Part shown: positions 35,492 to 44,600 of the stretch, in pieces
Numbering within the stretch: position 1 is the first letter of the stretch
How the letters are laid out: each line of letters opens with the position of its first letter
Origin: Desulforhopalus vacuolatus
GTDB lineage: Bacteria; Desulfobacterota; Desulfobulbia; Desulfobulbales; Desulfocapsaceae
NCBI RefSeq assembly: GCF_016918505.1
Contig: NZ_JAFFPZ010000016.1
Span: 1 to 64,000 of the forward strand
Length of the DNA: 64,000 bases
Reading direction: 5' to 3'
Notes under the pieces: generated by a model
What the model was told of the DNA's origin: nothing
What the model saw: only the letters and a program-made list of their open reading frames with translations
The model's database searches: none
Position numbers and translations under genes: made by a program

Positions 35492-35886
35492 TTTTCCTCA
35501 TCCCCGAGGGCGTGGTAGAAACACCCCACGGTGAGCTCAGCACAGTGGAAGTGGGTCGCCGGCAGGGTTTCCAGAAGCTCTGCCACGGCATCCGGGGTAA
35601 TTTTCCACGCCTCCTCCACACTCCGCCCTTCGGCAAGTTCCGCGAGAGCGTTGCAGCAGGCGTTGGTATTACGACACCCCCGCACCTCAAACTGCATCCG
35701 CGCAATTTCTTCTTTTTCGCCGTCCAGTTTAAGGTAAATCTTCACCGAATCGCCACAGTCACCGGTCTGATCGGCAACGCAGTCGGCATCCCCCATCACC
35801 CCGTGGCGTTCATAGTCATAAGCCGCCGCCAGAAAGACGCGGGAGTGATCGTTCCAAAAGTTGAACTCTTTACTCTTTTCCATCAT
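35488..35886 (-). CDS. NifU/IscU-like iron-sulfur scaffold protein
   Basis: About 132 residues related to the IscU/NifU N-terminal fold. Cysteines sit at scaffold-like places: GDADCVADQTGDCGDSVKIYLKL, VRGCRNTNACCNALAEL and THFHCAELTVGCFYHAL. The canonical spacing is altered, and extra Cys and His residues are present, so Fe-S transfer is likely but not certain. GGAGGAG lies before the double ATG at 35886; a longer frame to 35976 is rejected. It converges on ahcY, sharing a terminator. No IscS or other Fe-S assembly gene is next to it. Confidence 0.8.
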   Translation of the reverse strand: MMEKSKEFNFWNDHSRVFLAAAYDYERHGVMGDADCVADQTGDCGDSVKIYLKLDGEKEEIARMQFEVRGCRNTNACCNALAELAEGRSVEEAWKITPDAVAELLETLPATHFHCAELTVGCFYHALGDEEK

Positions 35887-36529
35887 CACTGCTCCTCCAA
35901 TTCCACCGGCCCCCGCAGAGGTCAACTTTTTACCAGAATCGTGAAAAATATTGAGAAATTCGCCCCTTCGTACCACAATGAGAGCACACTTTCTACGAGA
36001 CGTAACACCATTTACATTTTATATTGACCAGAGAACGTAACTGCGTAGACATCTTTTTTAGCGATTACAAATGAGTAATAATTCGTGTTTATCCGTGTCC
36101 ATTCGTGATTCCTTTTGCAGTTTGTAACCACGAATGGACACGAATTTTCACGAACAGGGATAACGCATTAAACGAAAACGTTTGTATCCGAAGTTAAGCC
36201 GTACAGTGCACCAGAATTATGAATCAACTTTGGGAGTCATCCGAAAGTCGGGGTTGAGCGTTTTACGCTCTCATATTCCGTGTTTTCCGTGGTTTACAAG
36301 GACATTCTCTTATGGTTTTTTCAGTAATAATTCGTGTTTATTCGTGCCCATTCGTGGTTCCTTTTGTCGTTTGTAACCACGAATGGATAAACAGGATACA
36401 AAACGGGGCATAACTTAATAGGAATGATATTAAATGTTTTTGCCTTCCTTCGTGTTCCTTCGCGGTGAAAAAAGCCTTACCGTCTTTTGCTTTTCCCTGT
36501 CTCCTGTCTCCCTTCTCCTGTCCCTCAAA
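35887..36529. repeat. Repeat-filled spacer upstream of the IscU-like gene
   Basis: No gene is seen. It contains a module GAACGTAACTGCG then TAGACATCTTTTTT at 36031-36060 (also at 53108-53140). It also has two related dyads built from AATTCGTGTTTATCCGTG and ACCACGAATGGACACGAA: one at 36076-36160, the other within the 132-bp inverted repeat at 36295-36426. A hairpin GAGCGTTTTACGCTC lies at 36256-36270, and a reversed GGAGACA array at 36496-36525. Confidence 0.8.
36243..36426 (+). repeat. Left arm of a long inverted repeat pair
   Basis: Positions 36295-36426 match the reverse complement of 41377-41508 over 132 bp with five mismatches. Positions 36243-36274 match the reverse complement of 41549-41580 exactly (32 bp, including GAGCGTTTTACGCTC). 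The two arms enclose about 5 kb with hemC, the EEP-fold gene, the two-component pair and pgeF. Confidence 0.92.
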
Positions 36530-36558
36530 AGCCGTCTGACCATGACGGTCAGGCGGCT
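36526..36558 (-). terminator. Terminator of hemC
   Basis: On the minus strand the stem AGCCGCCTGACC / GGTCAGACGGCT (one mismatch) encloses GTCAT and is followed by TTTTGA. It lies about 35 bp past the hemC stop. Confidence 0.75.
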
Positions 36559-36592
36559 CAATATTTCACCAGCATAACCGGCGGACTGATAC

Positions 36593-37531
36593 TCAGCCCT
36601 GCTCGGCCTTGATCTCTGCAAGCATTCTTTTTCCACCGGAGGTCAGCACCTGCTCGCCAAGGCGGGTTCCCAGTGCTGCCGCCTCCGCAAGTTTTGCACC
36701 ACTCAACGCAATCGTCTCCTCCCGGTGAATCATCTCTGCGCCGTCGAGGCTCGACAGCCCCACCCGCAGCAGCAGTTTCCCGTCGTTCAGTGTGGCATAG
36801 CCGAAGGCGGGGATGGAACAGCCACCCTCCAGCTTCTTGAGAAAAGCACGCTCCGCCACCAGACAGACCTCGCTCTCCTCATTATTTACTGCCGCACGTA
36901 CTGCCGCACGCTTCTCCGCGTCCAGCCCCACCGCTGATTCCACGGCAATGCAGCCCTGCCCCACCGGCGGGATGAACTCAGCGGGATCAAACTGGTGCAC
37001 AATCATTGACTCATAGCCCATACGCAGTACCCCTGCGTAGGCAAGAATCAGCGCATCACAGTCTCCGGCGTCCATCTTGGCTATACGGGTCTGCAGGTTG
37101 CCACGCATATCCACCAGTTTGACATTGGGAAAATGGTGTCGCAGAAAAGCCCGGCGGCGTACTGAAGAGGTGCCGATTACCAGTGGTTTTGTGGCGTCGT
37201 TGAGATCAACCTCTCCTCGGGAAAGGAGTACATCGGACACCCTTTCGCGCTCGGTGAAGGCAATCAATTCAAAACTCTCCGACAACACCGACTGCAGGTC
37301 CTTGGCGGAGTGAACAGCAATATCCGCCTCCCCGGAGGCGAGCTGCTGTTCAAGCTCCTCGGTGAAGACTCCCTTACTGCCGATTTTGGCAATGGAGGTA
37401 TTGAGCACCTTGTCGCCAAGGGTCTCCATGGAAAGAATCTCACTCTCAAGTCCAGCCTTCTTCAACATCGCGGCAACGCTCTCCGTCTGCCACATGGCAA
37501 GTTTGCTTTTACGAGTACTGATGGTTATCAT
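36593..37531 (-). CDS. hemC: Porphobilinogen deaminase (hydroxymethylbilane synthase)
   Basis: 312 residues. It joins four porphobilinogen units into hydroxymethylbilane in tetrapyrrole synthesis. Motifs: ISTRKSKLAMWQTESVAAML, GSKGVFTEELEQQLASGEADIAVHSAKDLQ, IGTSSVRRRAFLRHHFP, RGNLQTRIAKMDAGDCDALILAYAG, and the dipyrromethane cofactor Cys in LEGGCSIPAFGYA. The ATG at 37531 matches the family start. It is alone on its strand here; no other hem gene is adjacent. Confidence 0.97.
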   Translation of the reverse strand: MITISTRKSKLAMWQTESVAAMLKKAGLESEILSMETLGDKVLNTSIAKIGSKGVFTEELEQQLASGEADIAVHSAKDLQSVLSESFELIAFTERERVSDVLLSRGEVDLNDATKPLVIGTSSVRRRAFLRHHFPNVKLVDMRGNLQTRIAKMDAGDCDALILAYAGVLRMGYESMIVHQFDPAEFIPPVGQGCIAVESAVGLDAEKRAAVRAAVNNEESEVCLVAERAFLKKLEGGCSIPAFGYATLNDGKLLLRVGLSSLDGAEMIHREETIALSGAKLAEAAALGTRLGEQVLTSGGKRMLAEIKAEQG

Positions 37532-37711
37532 AGAAAAGTATTTCCGTGGTTAATTTTGGGATGCTACGGGCGGGTGGATCCCGTCGCAGACAACAAGCTC
37601 AAGACACTCTACGGAGGTTCAATTTATCACAAAGATGCCCTGAAGAACAGCGGATTTACAGGAAGCCGCCCAATTCGGGGCGTGTAACTCCCTCTTCTAA
37701 AAGGTTAGAGA

Positions 37712-38464
37712 ATGAGACTCCTGCTCTACAACATCCGTTACGGCACCGGACACGGCAGCAGGTACCATCTTCCCCTTCCCTTCGCCGGCTTCTTCAAACA
37801 TACTGACAACAACGTCGAGAAAATCATTAAATTCACCCAGAACATTAACCCGGATATTGCCGCGCTGGTGGAGGTGGATACCGGCTCCTACCGCTCCCGC
37901 TACAGTTGCCAGGCGGAAACCATTGCCGATCGACTCGGTTACTACTACATTGCCGAAAACAAATACGACAACAAATCCCTCATTCAGCATGTGCCGGTTA
38001 TGAACCTGCAGGCCAATGCCCTGCTCAGCCGCACTCCGCTCTCCAACGTACAGTATCACTATTTCGAGCAGGGAAGCAAGCGGCTGGTCATTCAGGTGGA
38101 TGTTGAGGATGTGAGCATCTTCATCGTCCACCTCAGTCTCAAGTTCAACCACCGTCAGTTTCAGCTTGAGCAGCTGCGGCAGCTGATGGAGAAGAGTCAG
38201 AAAGAGATCATCATCGCTGGCGACTTCAATACCTTCCAGGGGAATCGCGAACTGGATCTTTTCCTCGCCGCCTCCGGCCTGCGAAGTGCCAACAGCAAAA
38301 ACCTCTCCTCCTGGCCCAGCCACTCTCCCCATCGCCAGCTCGACTTCATCCTGTACAGTGCAGGGCTGCACATTGACAACTTCTTCATCCCTGATATAAC
38401 CCTCTCCGACCACGCGCCGCTGGTCTGCGACTTCTCCTGCGTCATGGAAATAAACCATCCCTGA
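37712..38464 (+). CDS. Endonuclease/exonuclease/phosphatase-fold protein
   Basis: 250 residues with the fold's motifs: LLLYNIRYG (Asn), IAALVEVDTGS (Glu), HLSLKFNHRQFQLEQL (His), IIAGDFNTFQGNREL (GDFN) and LSDHAPLVCDF (SDH). These residues build the Mg-dependent phosphodiester cleavage site shared by nucleases and lipid/sugar phosphodiesterases. No signal peptide, so it should act in the cytoplasm. The substrate is not predictable. It is convergent with the downstream kinase gene, with only 8 bases between. Confidence 0.9.
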   Translation: MRLLLYNIRYGTGHGSRYHLPLPFAGFFKHTDNNVEKIIKFTQNINPDIAALVEVDTGSYRSRYSCQAETIADRLGYYYIAENKYDNKSLIQHVPVMNLQANALLSRTPLSNVQYHYFEQGSKRLVIQVDVEDVSIFIVHLSLKFNHRQFQLEQLRQLMEKSQKEIIIAGDFNTFQGNRELDLFLAASGLRSANSKNLSSWPSHSPHRQLDFILYSAGLHIDNFFIPDITLSDHAPLVCDFSCVMEINHP

Positions 38465-38472
38465 GCCCTGCT

Positions 38473-39855
38473 TCAGCCAGGCAGCATCACCTCAAAGACC
38501 GCCCCCTTCTTCAACTCACTCTGCACGGTGATATTGCCACCGTGGGCCTCCACCACCGCCTTTACATAGCTCAAGCCCAGTCCCAGTCCCTTCTCGGTGC
38601 GACTGCGGTCGCCGCGATAGAGTCGCTCAAAGATACGCCCCTGCTCACTCTCAGAGATCCCCATGCCGTCATCAATAAAACGCACCCGCACACCGTTTTC
38701 CACCCATCCCTCAATGCGTACGGAGCCTCCGCGACAGCCGTACTTTAAGGCATTGTCAAGCAGATTGGCCCACACCTGCACCATCCTTGTCTCATCCACC
38801 ACCGCCGGCAGTGCCTCCGGTGCCACAAGCTTCAGGGTAATTTCCTTTTCCTCCGCCACATACTCGTAGAGGATCAGTGCCCGGGAAAGGCTGTCACGCA
38901 AATCAACCTGCTGCTTCTCAAGGCGCATGGTGCCGGACTCCGCCTCCGCCACGCTCATCATCACCCGCAGCATCGCCTGTACCTGCTCGGCCTCCTCAAG
39001 GCAGTCCGACAACGCCGCCCGCAGCCGCTCCGGATCCTCCTCCTGAAGGCCATATTCAGCCACCGAGCGCAGACGGGTCATGGGGGTACGCAGATCATGG
39101 GCGACGTTGTCGAGGGACTGCTGCATCTCCATCACCAGCTGACGATTGCGACGCAGCAACCCGTTTATTTCACAGTAGAGCTGATCAAATTCCGGACCGT
39201 TCCCCTTTTCAGGAAGGCAGCCCGGATCACTGCCCGCAGCCAGTTCCGCCACTCTCCTCCGGGTCGCCAGCAGCGCGGAGATTGACACCTTCACGAGATA
39301 GAGACTGAGGAACCACAGCAACACCGCCGAGAAAACCAGCACCAGCAGGGTGTTGCCGCAGATATTGTGGTAAAGGTGGAGACTCTTCACCGCCACCCTG
39401 CCCGCCTGGACCTGCACACCGTCGGTGAACCGGCGGGTGACAATTGTCATAACCGGCAGGGAACCGACTTTAAGCCACACCCCGCTGCTCGACTCAGGAA
39501 GCGGGGCAAGTTCGTTGAATCCGAGATCAACACTGCCGTCAACCAGCAGCATCTGCTCCCGCCCCCTGACAATACGCACAAAGGTGAGTCCCTGGCCAGG
39601 TCCGGGAAGGCTTTGCAGGCCGGCGGAGACATTTGAACCAGTCATCCGTTCCACGCCAATGCTTTTGAGCGCCCTGCCAAGTAGATTTTCTGTCTCACTT
39701 TTTTCGATGGTCTGAAGGTGAAAACGAAGGGAGAAGAGGCAGATCAGCACCATAACCACCGCGCCACCTTCGAGGAGGAGGAAGAGCGGCAGTGCCTTTT
39801 TTGCCCGAGCGAGGGTGAAATCACCCCGGCCAAACCTATTTTTCTTTGAGAACAT
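38473..39855 (-). CDS. Membrane sensor histidine kinase (OmpR-partner type)
   Basis: About 460 residues: a membrane segment near 25-50 (FLLLEGGAVVMVLICLFSL), a periplasmic domain to about 165, a second membrane segment (LLVLVFSAVLLWFLSLYLV), HAMP, HisKA with SLDNVAHDLRTPMTRLRSV, and HATPase with N-box NLLDNALKYG, DDGMGI and GLGLGLSYVKAVVEAHGG. It overlaps the response regulator gene; the ATG at 39855 (MFSKKNRF) or 39864 can be the start. pgeF, the regulator and this kinase form one overlapping operon. The signal is unknown; the periplasmic domain has no motif I know. Confidence 0.93.
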   Translation of the reverse strand: MFSKKNRFGRGDFTLARAKKALPLFLLLEGGAVVMVLICLFSLRFHLQTIEKSETENLLGRALKSIGVERMTGSNVSAGLQSLPGPGQGLTFVRIVRGREQMLLVDGSVDLGFNELAPLPESSSGVWLKVGSLPVMTIVTRRFTDGVQVQAGRVAVKSLHLYHNICGNTLLVLVFSAVLLWFLSLYLVKVSISALLATRRRVAELAAGSDPGCLPEKGNGPEFDQLYCEINGLLRRNRQLVMEMQQSLDNVAHDLRTPMTRLRSVAEYGLQEEDPERLRAALSDCLEEAEQVQAMLRVMMSVAEAESGTMRLEKQQVDLRDSLSRALILYEYVAEEKEITLKLVAPEALPAVVDETRMVQVWANLLDNALKYGCRGGSVRIEGWVENGVRVRFIDDGMGISESEQGRIFERLYRGDRSRTEKGLGLGLSYVKAVVEAHGGNITVQSELKKGAVFEVMLPG

Positions 39856-40510
39856 AACCGGCACCCCGCACGGTATGAATCATCTTCGGCTCATACTCTT
39901 TGTCGATACGGTTGCGCAGGCGGCAGACAAGAACGTCCACCACGTTGGTCTGCGGGTCAAAGGAGTAGTCATACACCCGTTCAAGGATTGAGGTCTTGGA
40001 GATGACGATACCGGGATTACGCATGAGATGCTCCAGCAGGGCATATTCCCGCGTCGGCAACTCCACCTTCTCGCCGTTGCGGAATACCTCGTGCCTGAGC
40101 AAATCCATTTCGACAGCACCGACGGCAAGCTGCATCGGCGTCGCGCTTTTGTGTACCCGGCGGATAAGAGTCTGCACCCGCACCAGCAGTTCAGAAAAAG
40201 AGAAGGGCTTGACCATGTAATCATCACCGCCCTGCTGCAGGCCACGGATACGGTCATCAACACTCTGTTTCGCTGAGAGAATGATCACCGGAGAATCAAC
40301 GTGGTGCTCCCGCATCTGCGAGATAACCGAAAGGCCGTCGAGACCGGGAAGCATCAAGTCGATCACCGCAGCATCGTAATTCACCGAAAGGGCATGCTCC
40401 AGGCCACTCTCGCCATCGTGACAAACGTCTACCGAAAATCCCGCCTCTTTCATCCCGCGTTCAATGAACGCAGCAATCTTGACGTCATCCTCAATGAGAA
40501 GCAGCTTCAT
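39836..40510 (-). CDS. OmpR/PhoB-family response regulator
   Basis: 224 residues. The receiver has LLIEDDVKIA, phosphoacceptor in VIDLMLPGLDGL, and VKPFSFSELLVR. The winged-helix effector (about 128-220) has ELPTREYALLEHLMRNPGIVISKTSILERV and RLRNRIDKEYEPKMIHTVRGAGYVL. The ATG at 40510 overlaps the pgeF stop by 4 bases, and its own end overlaps the kinase. It should bind DNA when phosphorylated by that kinase; target genes are not evident. Confidence 0.95.
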   Translation of the reverse strand: MKLLLIEDDVKIAAFIERGMKEAGFSVDVCHDGESGLEHALSVNYDAAVIDLMLPGLDGLSVISQMREHHVDSPVIILSAKQSVDDRIRGLQQGGDDYMVKPFSFSELLVRVQTLIRRVHKSATPMQLAVGAVEMDLLRHEVFRNGEKVELPTREYALLEHLMRNPGIVISKTSILERVYDYSFDPQTNVVDVLVCRLRNRIDKEYEPKMIHTVRGAGYVLKEK

Positions 40511-41358
40511 TTCTCGTCTCCGTCCAGAAAAATCACGCTGCAGTTGCGGCCGGTGGTTTTGCCTCCTTCCCGCACCGTCCGCCGCCAGGAAAAGTAGTTT
40601 TCATCGCAGGAGGTACAGATATTCAGGGAACGGATATTCTCTTTTTGCAGACCGGCTTTGGTGAGCTGCATGGTAGAGATGGCAGGGAAATCAAAGAAGT
40701 TTTTCCCAGAGCGAAAGGGGAGAAAACTCTCCGGCAGTTCCTCGTGATAGTGAACAAACTCGGCACAACAGGCACCGAGGGCCGGGGAGATAACGGCATG
40801 GATATCGTCCGGATTACTGTCGAAATCCTGCACCATGCGGGAAACAACAGCTGGCAGGATACCACGCACACTGCCACGCCAGCCACAGTGTGCAGCAGCG
40901 ATAACCGAATGGACCGGATCATGCAGCAGCACCGCCTGGCAGTCGGCGGTCTGGATGGCGAGACCAACGTGCGTCAGTGCGGTAATCATACCGTCACAAC
41001 CGTCACCAGGATCAATATCCCCGTAGAGACTTCCGCCCTGCAGATTACCTATGGTAAGAAGAGTGGTGCCGTGAGTCTGGTGAACAAAGAGCAGAGTGTT
41101 CAGGTTGAGGGCCTGGCTGATACGGTGACGGTTCTCCACCACCTTCGGATACTGGTCATCCACCTGAAGCCCGACGTTGAGCGAGTCGTAGATGCCCTCG
41201 CTGCAGCCGCCGTGTCTGTTGGTGCAGACCCAGACAGCCCTGTTTTTTTTGACGCGTTCTCCCGCATCGTCGACTTCTTTGTCGACGGAGGGAAAGACAC
41301 CACCCTGCCATCTGTGTTCGTTATCGTGTTCTGTCAGGTTCAAAGATTTCTCCTTCAT
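40507..41358 (-). CDS. pgeF: Purine nucleoside/peptidoglycan-editing multicopper-like protein (PgeF/YfiH family)
   Basis: 283 residues of the YfiH (DUF152) family. Motifs: the His in FVHQTHGTTLL, DGMITALTHVGLAIQTADCQAVLL, AAHCGWRGSVRGI (Cys/His zinc site) and SPALGACCAEFV. Members have been reported to act in peptidoglycan quality control and as purine nucleoside phosphorylase/adenosine deaminase. Its 4-base overlap with a two-component regulator gene is unusual and hints that the regulated system may be tied to the cell envelope. The first 35 residues are poorly conserved, so the start may be later (e.g. near KKNRAVWVCTN). Confidence 0.9.
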   Translation of the reverse strand: MKEKSLNLTEHDNEHRWQGGVFPSVDKEVDDAGERVKKNRAVWVCTNRHGGCSEGIYDSLNVGLQVDDQYPKVVENRHRISQALNLNTLLFVHQTHGTTLLTIGNLQGGSLYGDIDPGDGCDGMITALTHVGLAIQTADCQAVLLHDPVHSVIAAAHCGWRGSVRGILPAVVSRMVQDFDSNPDDIHAVISPALGACCAEFVHYHEELPESFLPFRSGKNFFDFPAISTMQLTKAGLQKENIRSLNICTSCDENYFSWRRTVREGGKTTGRNCSVIFLDGDEK

Positions 41359-41376
41359 CTGAGGTTGATCTTATAC

Positions 41377-41580
41377 CATTCCTATTAAGTTATACCCCGT
41401 TTTGTCTCCTGTTTATCCATTCATGGTTACAAACGACAAAAGGAACCACGAATGGACACGAATAAACACGAATTATTACTGAAAAAACCATAAGAGAATG
41501 CCCTTGTAGTTGAATTCGGTCTGTTATTTGCTTTGAGGTAATTGATACATGAGAGCGTAAAACGCTCAACCCCGACTTTC
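41377..41580 (-). repeat. Right arm of the long inverted repeat pair
   Basis: Reverse-complement copy of 36243-36426 (see that entry). The two matching blocks, 41377-41508 and 41549-41580, are separated here by 40 unrelated bases, and in the left arm by 20. The rest of the 338-bp pgeF-purL spacer holds nothing else recognisable. Confidence 0.92.
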
Positions 41581-41696
41581 AAATCGACATCCTCCGGCCG
41601 CAGCTCCCCGAGGGAAAAGCGCGGCGGAGGCAGGGTGCCGACAATCAACAGTCTCGTCCCCGGCGGAATAAAAGGGCTGACAGGGGTGGAAACAGA

Positions 41697-44600
41697 TCAC
41701 CGAACGTCATCACACCATTTGCGGGCATTCTGGAACATCCGCAGCCACGGGCTGACCTCCAGCTCCTTCATCTCTTCGGGGAGATAGTGACACTGCCAGG
41801 GGAGGAAACAACGTTCCGGGTGAGGCATCAGCGCGAGGTGACGGCCATCCGCCGAACAGAGTCCAGCCAGCCCTTCCACTGAACCGTTGGGATTAAAGGG
41901 ATAGGCCTCAGTAGCCACGCCACTGTCATCCACAAAGACCATCGGCGTCTGTCCGCCTGTCTTTACCATATCGAGAATAGTGGTATCAGGGAAATGAAGC
42001 AGCCCCTCACCGTGATCCACATGGATACCGAAGGTGAGTCCCTCCATGCCCTGCAGCATCATCGCCCTGGAGTTCTGCACCTTCACCGTCGCCCAGCGGG
42101 ACTCGAAACGACCGGAAAGGTTGTGGATAAAGCGCGGCTGACGCTCCGCCGGAAGCCCCGCCTGCGGTACCCAGCCGAGCAGACCGAAAAGCTGGCAGCC
42201 GTTGCAGATGCCGAGGGTAAAGGTGTCCGACCGCTCATAGAAAGCGGTGAACATCTCCCGCATGGTATCGTTGAACAGAATAGTTGCCGCCCAGCCTTTG
42301 GCTGATTCCGGCACATCGGCGTAGGAAAAACCACCAACAGCGGCAAGACCTCGGAACTGCGACAGATCAATGGCACCGGAGAGCAGGTCGTTCATGCAGA
42401 TATCCCACGCCTCAAATCCCGCGAGGGTAAAGGCTGCAGCCATTTCACGCTCAGAATTCGATCCTTCATCGCGCAGAATGGCCACCTTCGGTTTTTCCGC
42501 TGTCTGCAGCAGGGCGGGATCACTGACATCCGGGGTATACGGCAGGTGATACTGCGGCCCTCTGCGGTCGCGAATGTTATGCCGCTCTTCATCAGCATAT
42601 TCAGCATTCATCTGCAACCGCTCCAGCTGCCAGCTGGTCTCTTCCCACATCTCCCTCAATTCCGGCATGGCGCGGTCAAGGACGACTTCGCCGTTACAGC
42701 GTACGACGATCTGCTGCTCCGCTTTCGTGTCACCAATTTTTAACAGCGGCACACCGGCTTCGCGGAAGATCTTCTCTACCGCGAGGCAATTCTCTTCACG
42801 ACATTCCAGCACCAGACCAAGCTCCTCGCCAAAGAGTGCGGAAAGAGATGACCCTTCATGGGCAAGCTCAACCTCCAGCCCGCAGTTACCGGCAAAAGCC
42901 ATCTCCAGAAGAGTGGTAATCAGGCCGCCGTCGCTGCGATCATGACCGGCAGACAGCAGTTCCTCTTTGATGCAGCTCTGCACGGCAAGGAAAGCATTTT
43001 TCAACAGAGAACCCTTCTCCACATCCGGACTCTCATCTCCCACCTGTCCGTAAACCTGGGCCAGCGCGGAACCACCGAGACGATTTTTACCCTCACCGAG
43101 ATCGACAAACAACAGCGCAGAACCGAGCTGTTTGATATCCGGAGTTACTTTGCAGCGGACATCGGGCATCGCCGCATAGTTGGAGATGACCAGTTCACGC
43201 GGCGATTTCACCATCTCATTTTCCACCATGGTGGCCATGGAGAGGCTGTCCTTGCCACCGTCCACTGCAACGCCGACCTCCTTCATCAGCGTACTCATTG
43301 CCTCACAGGCGTCGTAAAGCGCAGCACCCTCGCCAGGGAGTTTCGGGGCCCACATCCAGTTGGCCGAGCATTTGATCTGTTCCATATCAGCAATGCGTGC
43401 CCAGACAAGATTGGTCAAACTCTCTCCCACCGCCATACGTGCCCCGGCAGCCGGATTGACCAGCATTTTAATCGACTGCTCACCAATGGAACTGGCAATG
43501 CCGCTGAGGCTGAAATGACTCTGTGCCAACACCTGGGTATTCCCGACGGTGAGCTGCAGCGGCCCGCAGCATTGCTGCTGGGCAACCAGACCAGTAACAG
43601 CACGATCCACCTTATTGGTCAGGAAGCGCTTGGAGCCCACGGAGACGAGGCGCAATACCCGCCCGAGAGCCTCATCCACACTCACCTGCGGGAGCTGCAG
43701 CGGTGTGGCGGCGAGACTGCGCCGGTTGTCGCTGAAGGTTTTCTGCGGCATTTCACCGAGCAGCGCGGGGATATCAATATCCACCGGCGTAGTATTGTCA
43801 TTTGCATCATGGACAAGAAAACGCAGATCGCCGGTGACCTCCCCGAGGATCTCACACCCAACCTTCTCACGAATGCAGATCGCCTCAAACTGTTGTACCT
43901 TTTCCGGTCGAATGAGAAAACCTGTGCGCTCCTGATATTCAGCGACATAGATCTCCAGCACTGACATGGTAGGATCTCCTACATGAATATTACGAATCTC
44001 CACCCGGCCGCCGCTGTGCTCCACCAGCTCTTTGAGCACGTTGGCGGGGCCCCCCGCACCCTGATCGTGGATCACATCAACGATATTATGTGCGCCCATT
44101 TCAATACAGGCACGCACCACGCGGCTCATCTTTTGTTCCATCTCGGCGTCACCGCGCTGCACGGCGTTGAAATCGAGACTGGATTCATTCTCCCCCTGCA
44201 TCATTGAAGAGGCCGCGCCGCCACCGAAGCCGACGCGATAGGCGGGACCGCCCACCTGGATAATGATCATTCCCTTCTCTTCTGCAGCCTTCTTAATGTG
44301 GCGTTCGTCAATTTGTCCGATGCCGCTGGTAAACATAATCGGTTTGAGAAAAGCCCAGCGTTCGTCGCCCACCCGCATATCAAAGCTGCGGGTAAATCCG
44401 CCGATGAGCGGTTCGCCGAATTTATTCCCGTAGTCGGAGGCACCGTTAGAGGCGGAAATCTCAATTTCCAGCGCCCCCGCAAGGGTGTCGGGACAGGGGT
44501 AGTCCTGTTCCCAGGCCATTTTATAGCCGGGGATGTGCAGACTCCCAACACAGTACCCGGCGGTTCCAGCCATGACAAAGGCACCTTGTCCGGTGCCAAG

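Noticed and set aside
36076-36400. Possible CRISPR-like array from repeated ACGAATGGACACGAA motifs
   Set aside because: The motifs are dyads of varying spacing with related, not unique, intervening sequence, and no cas genes are present.
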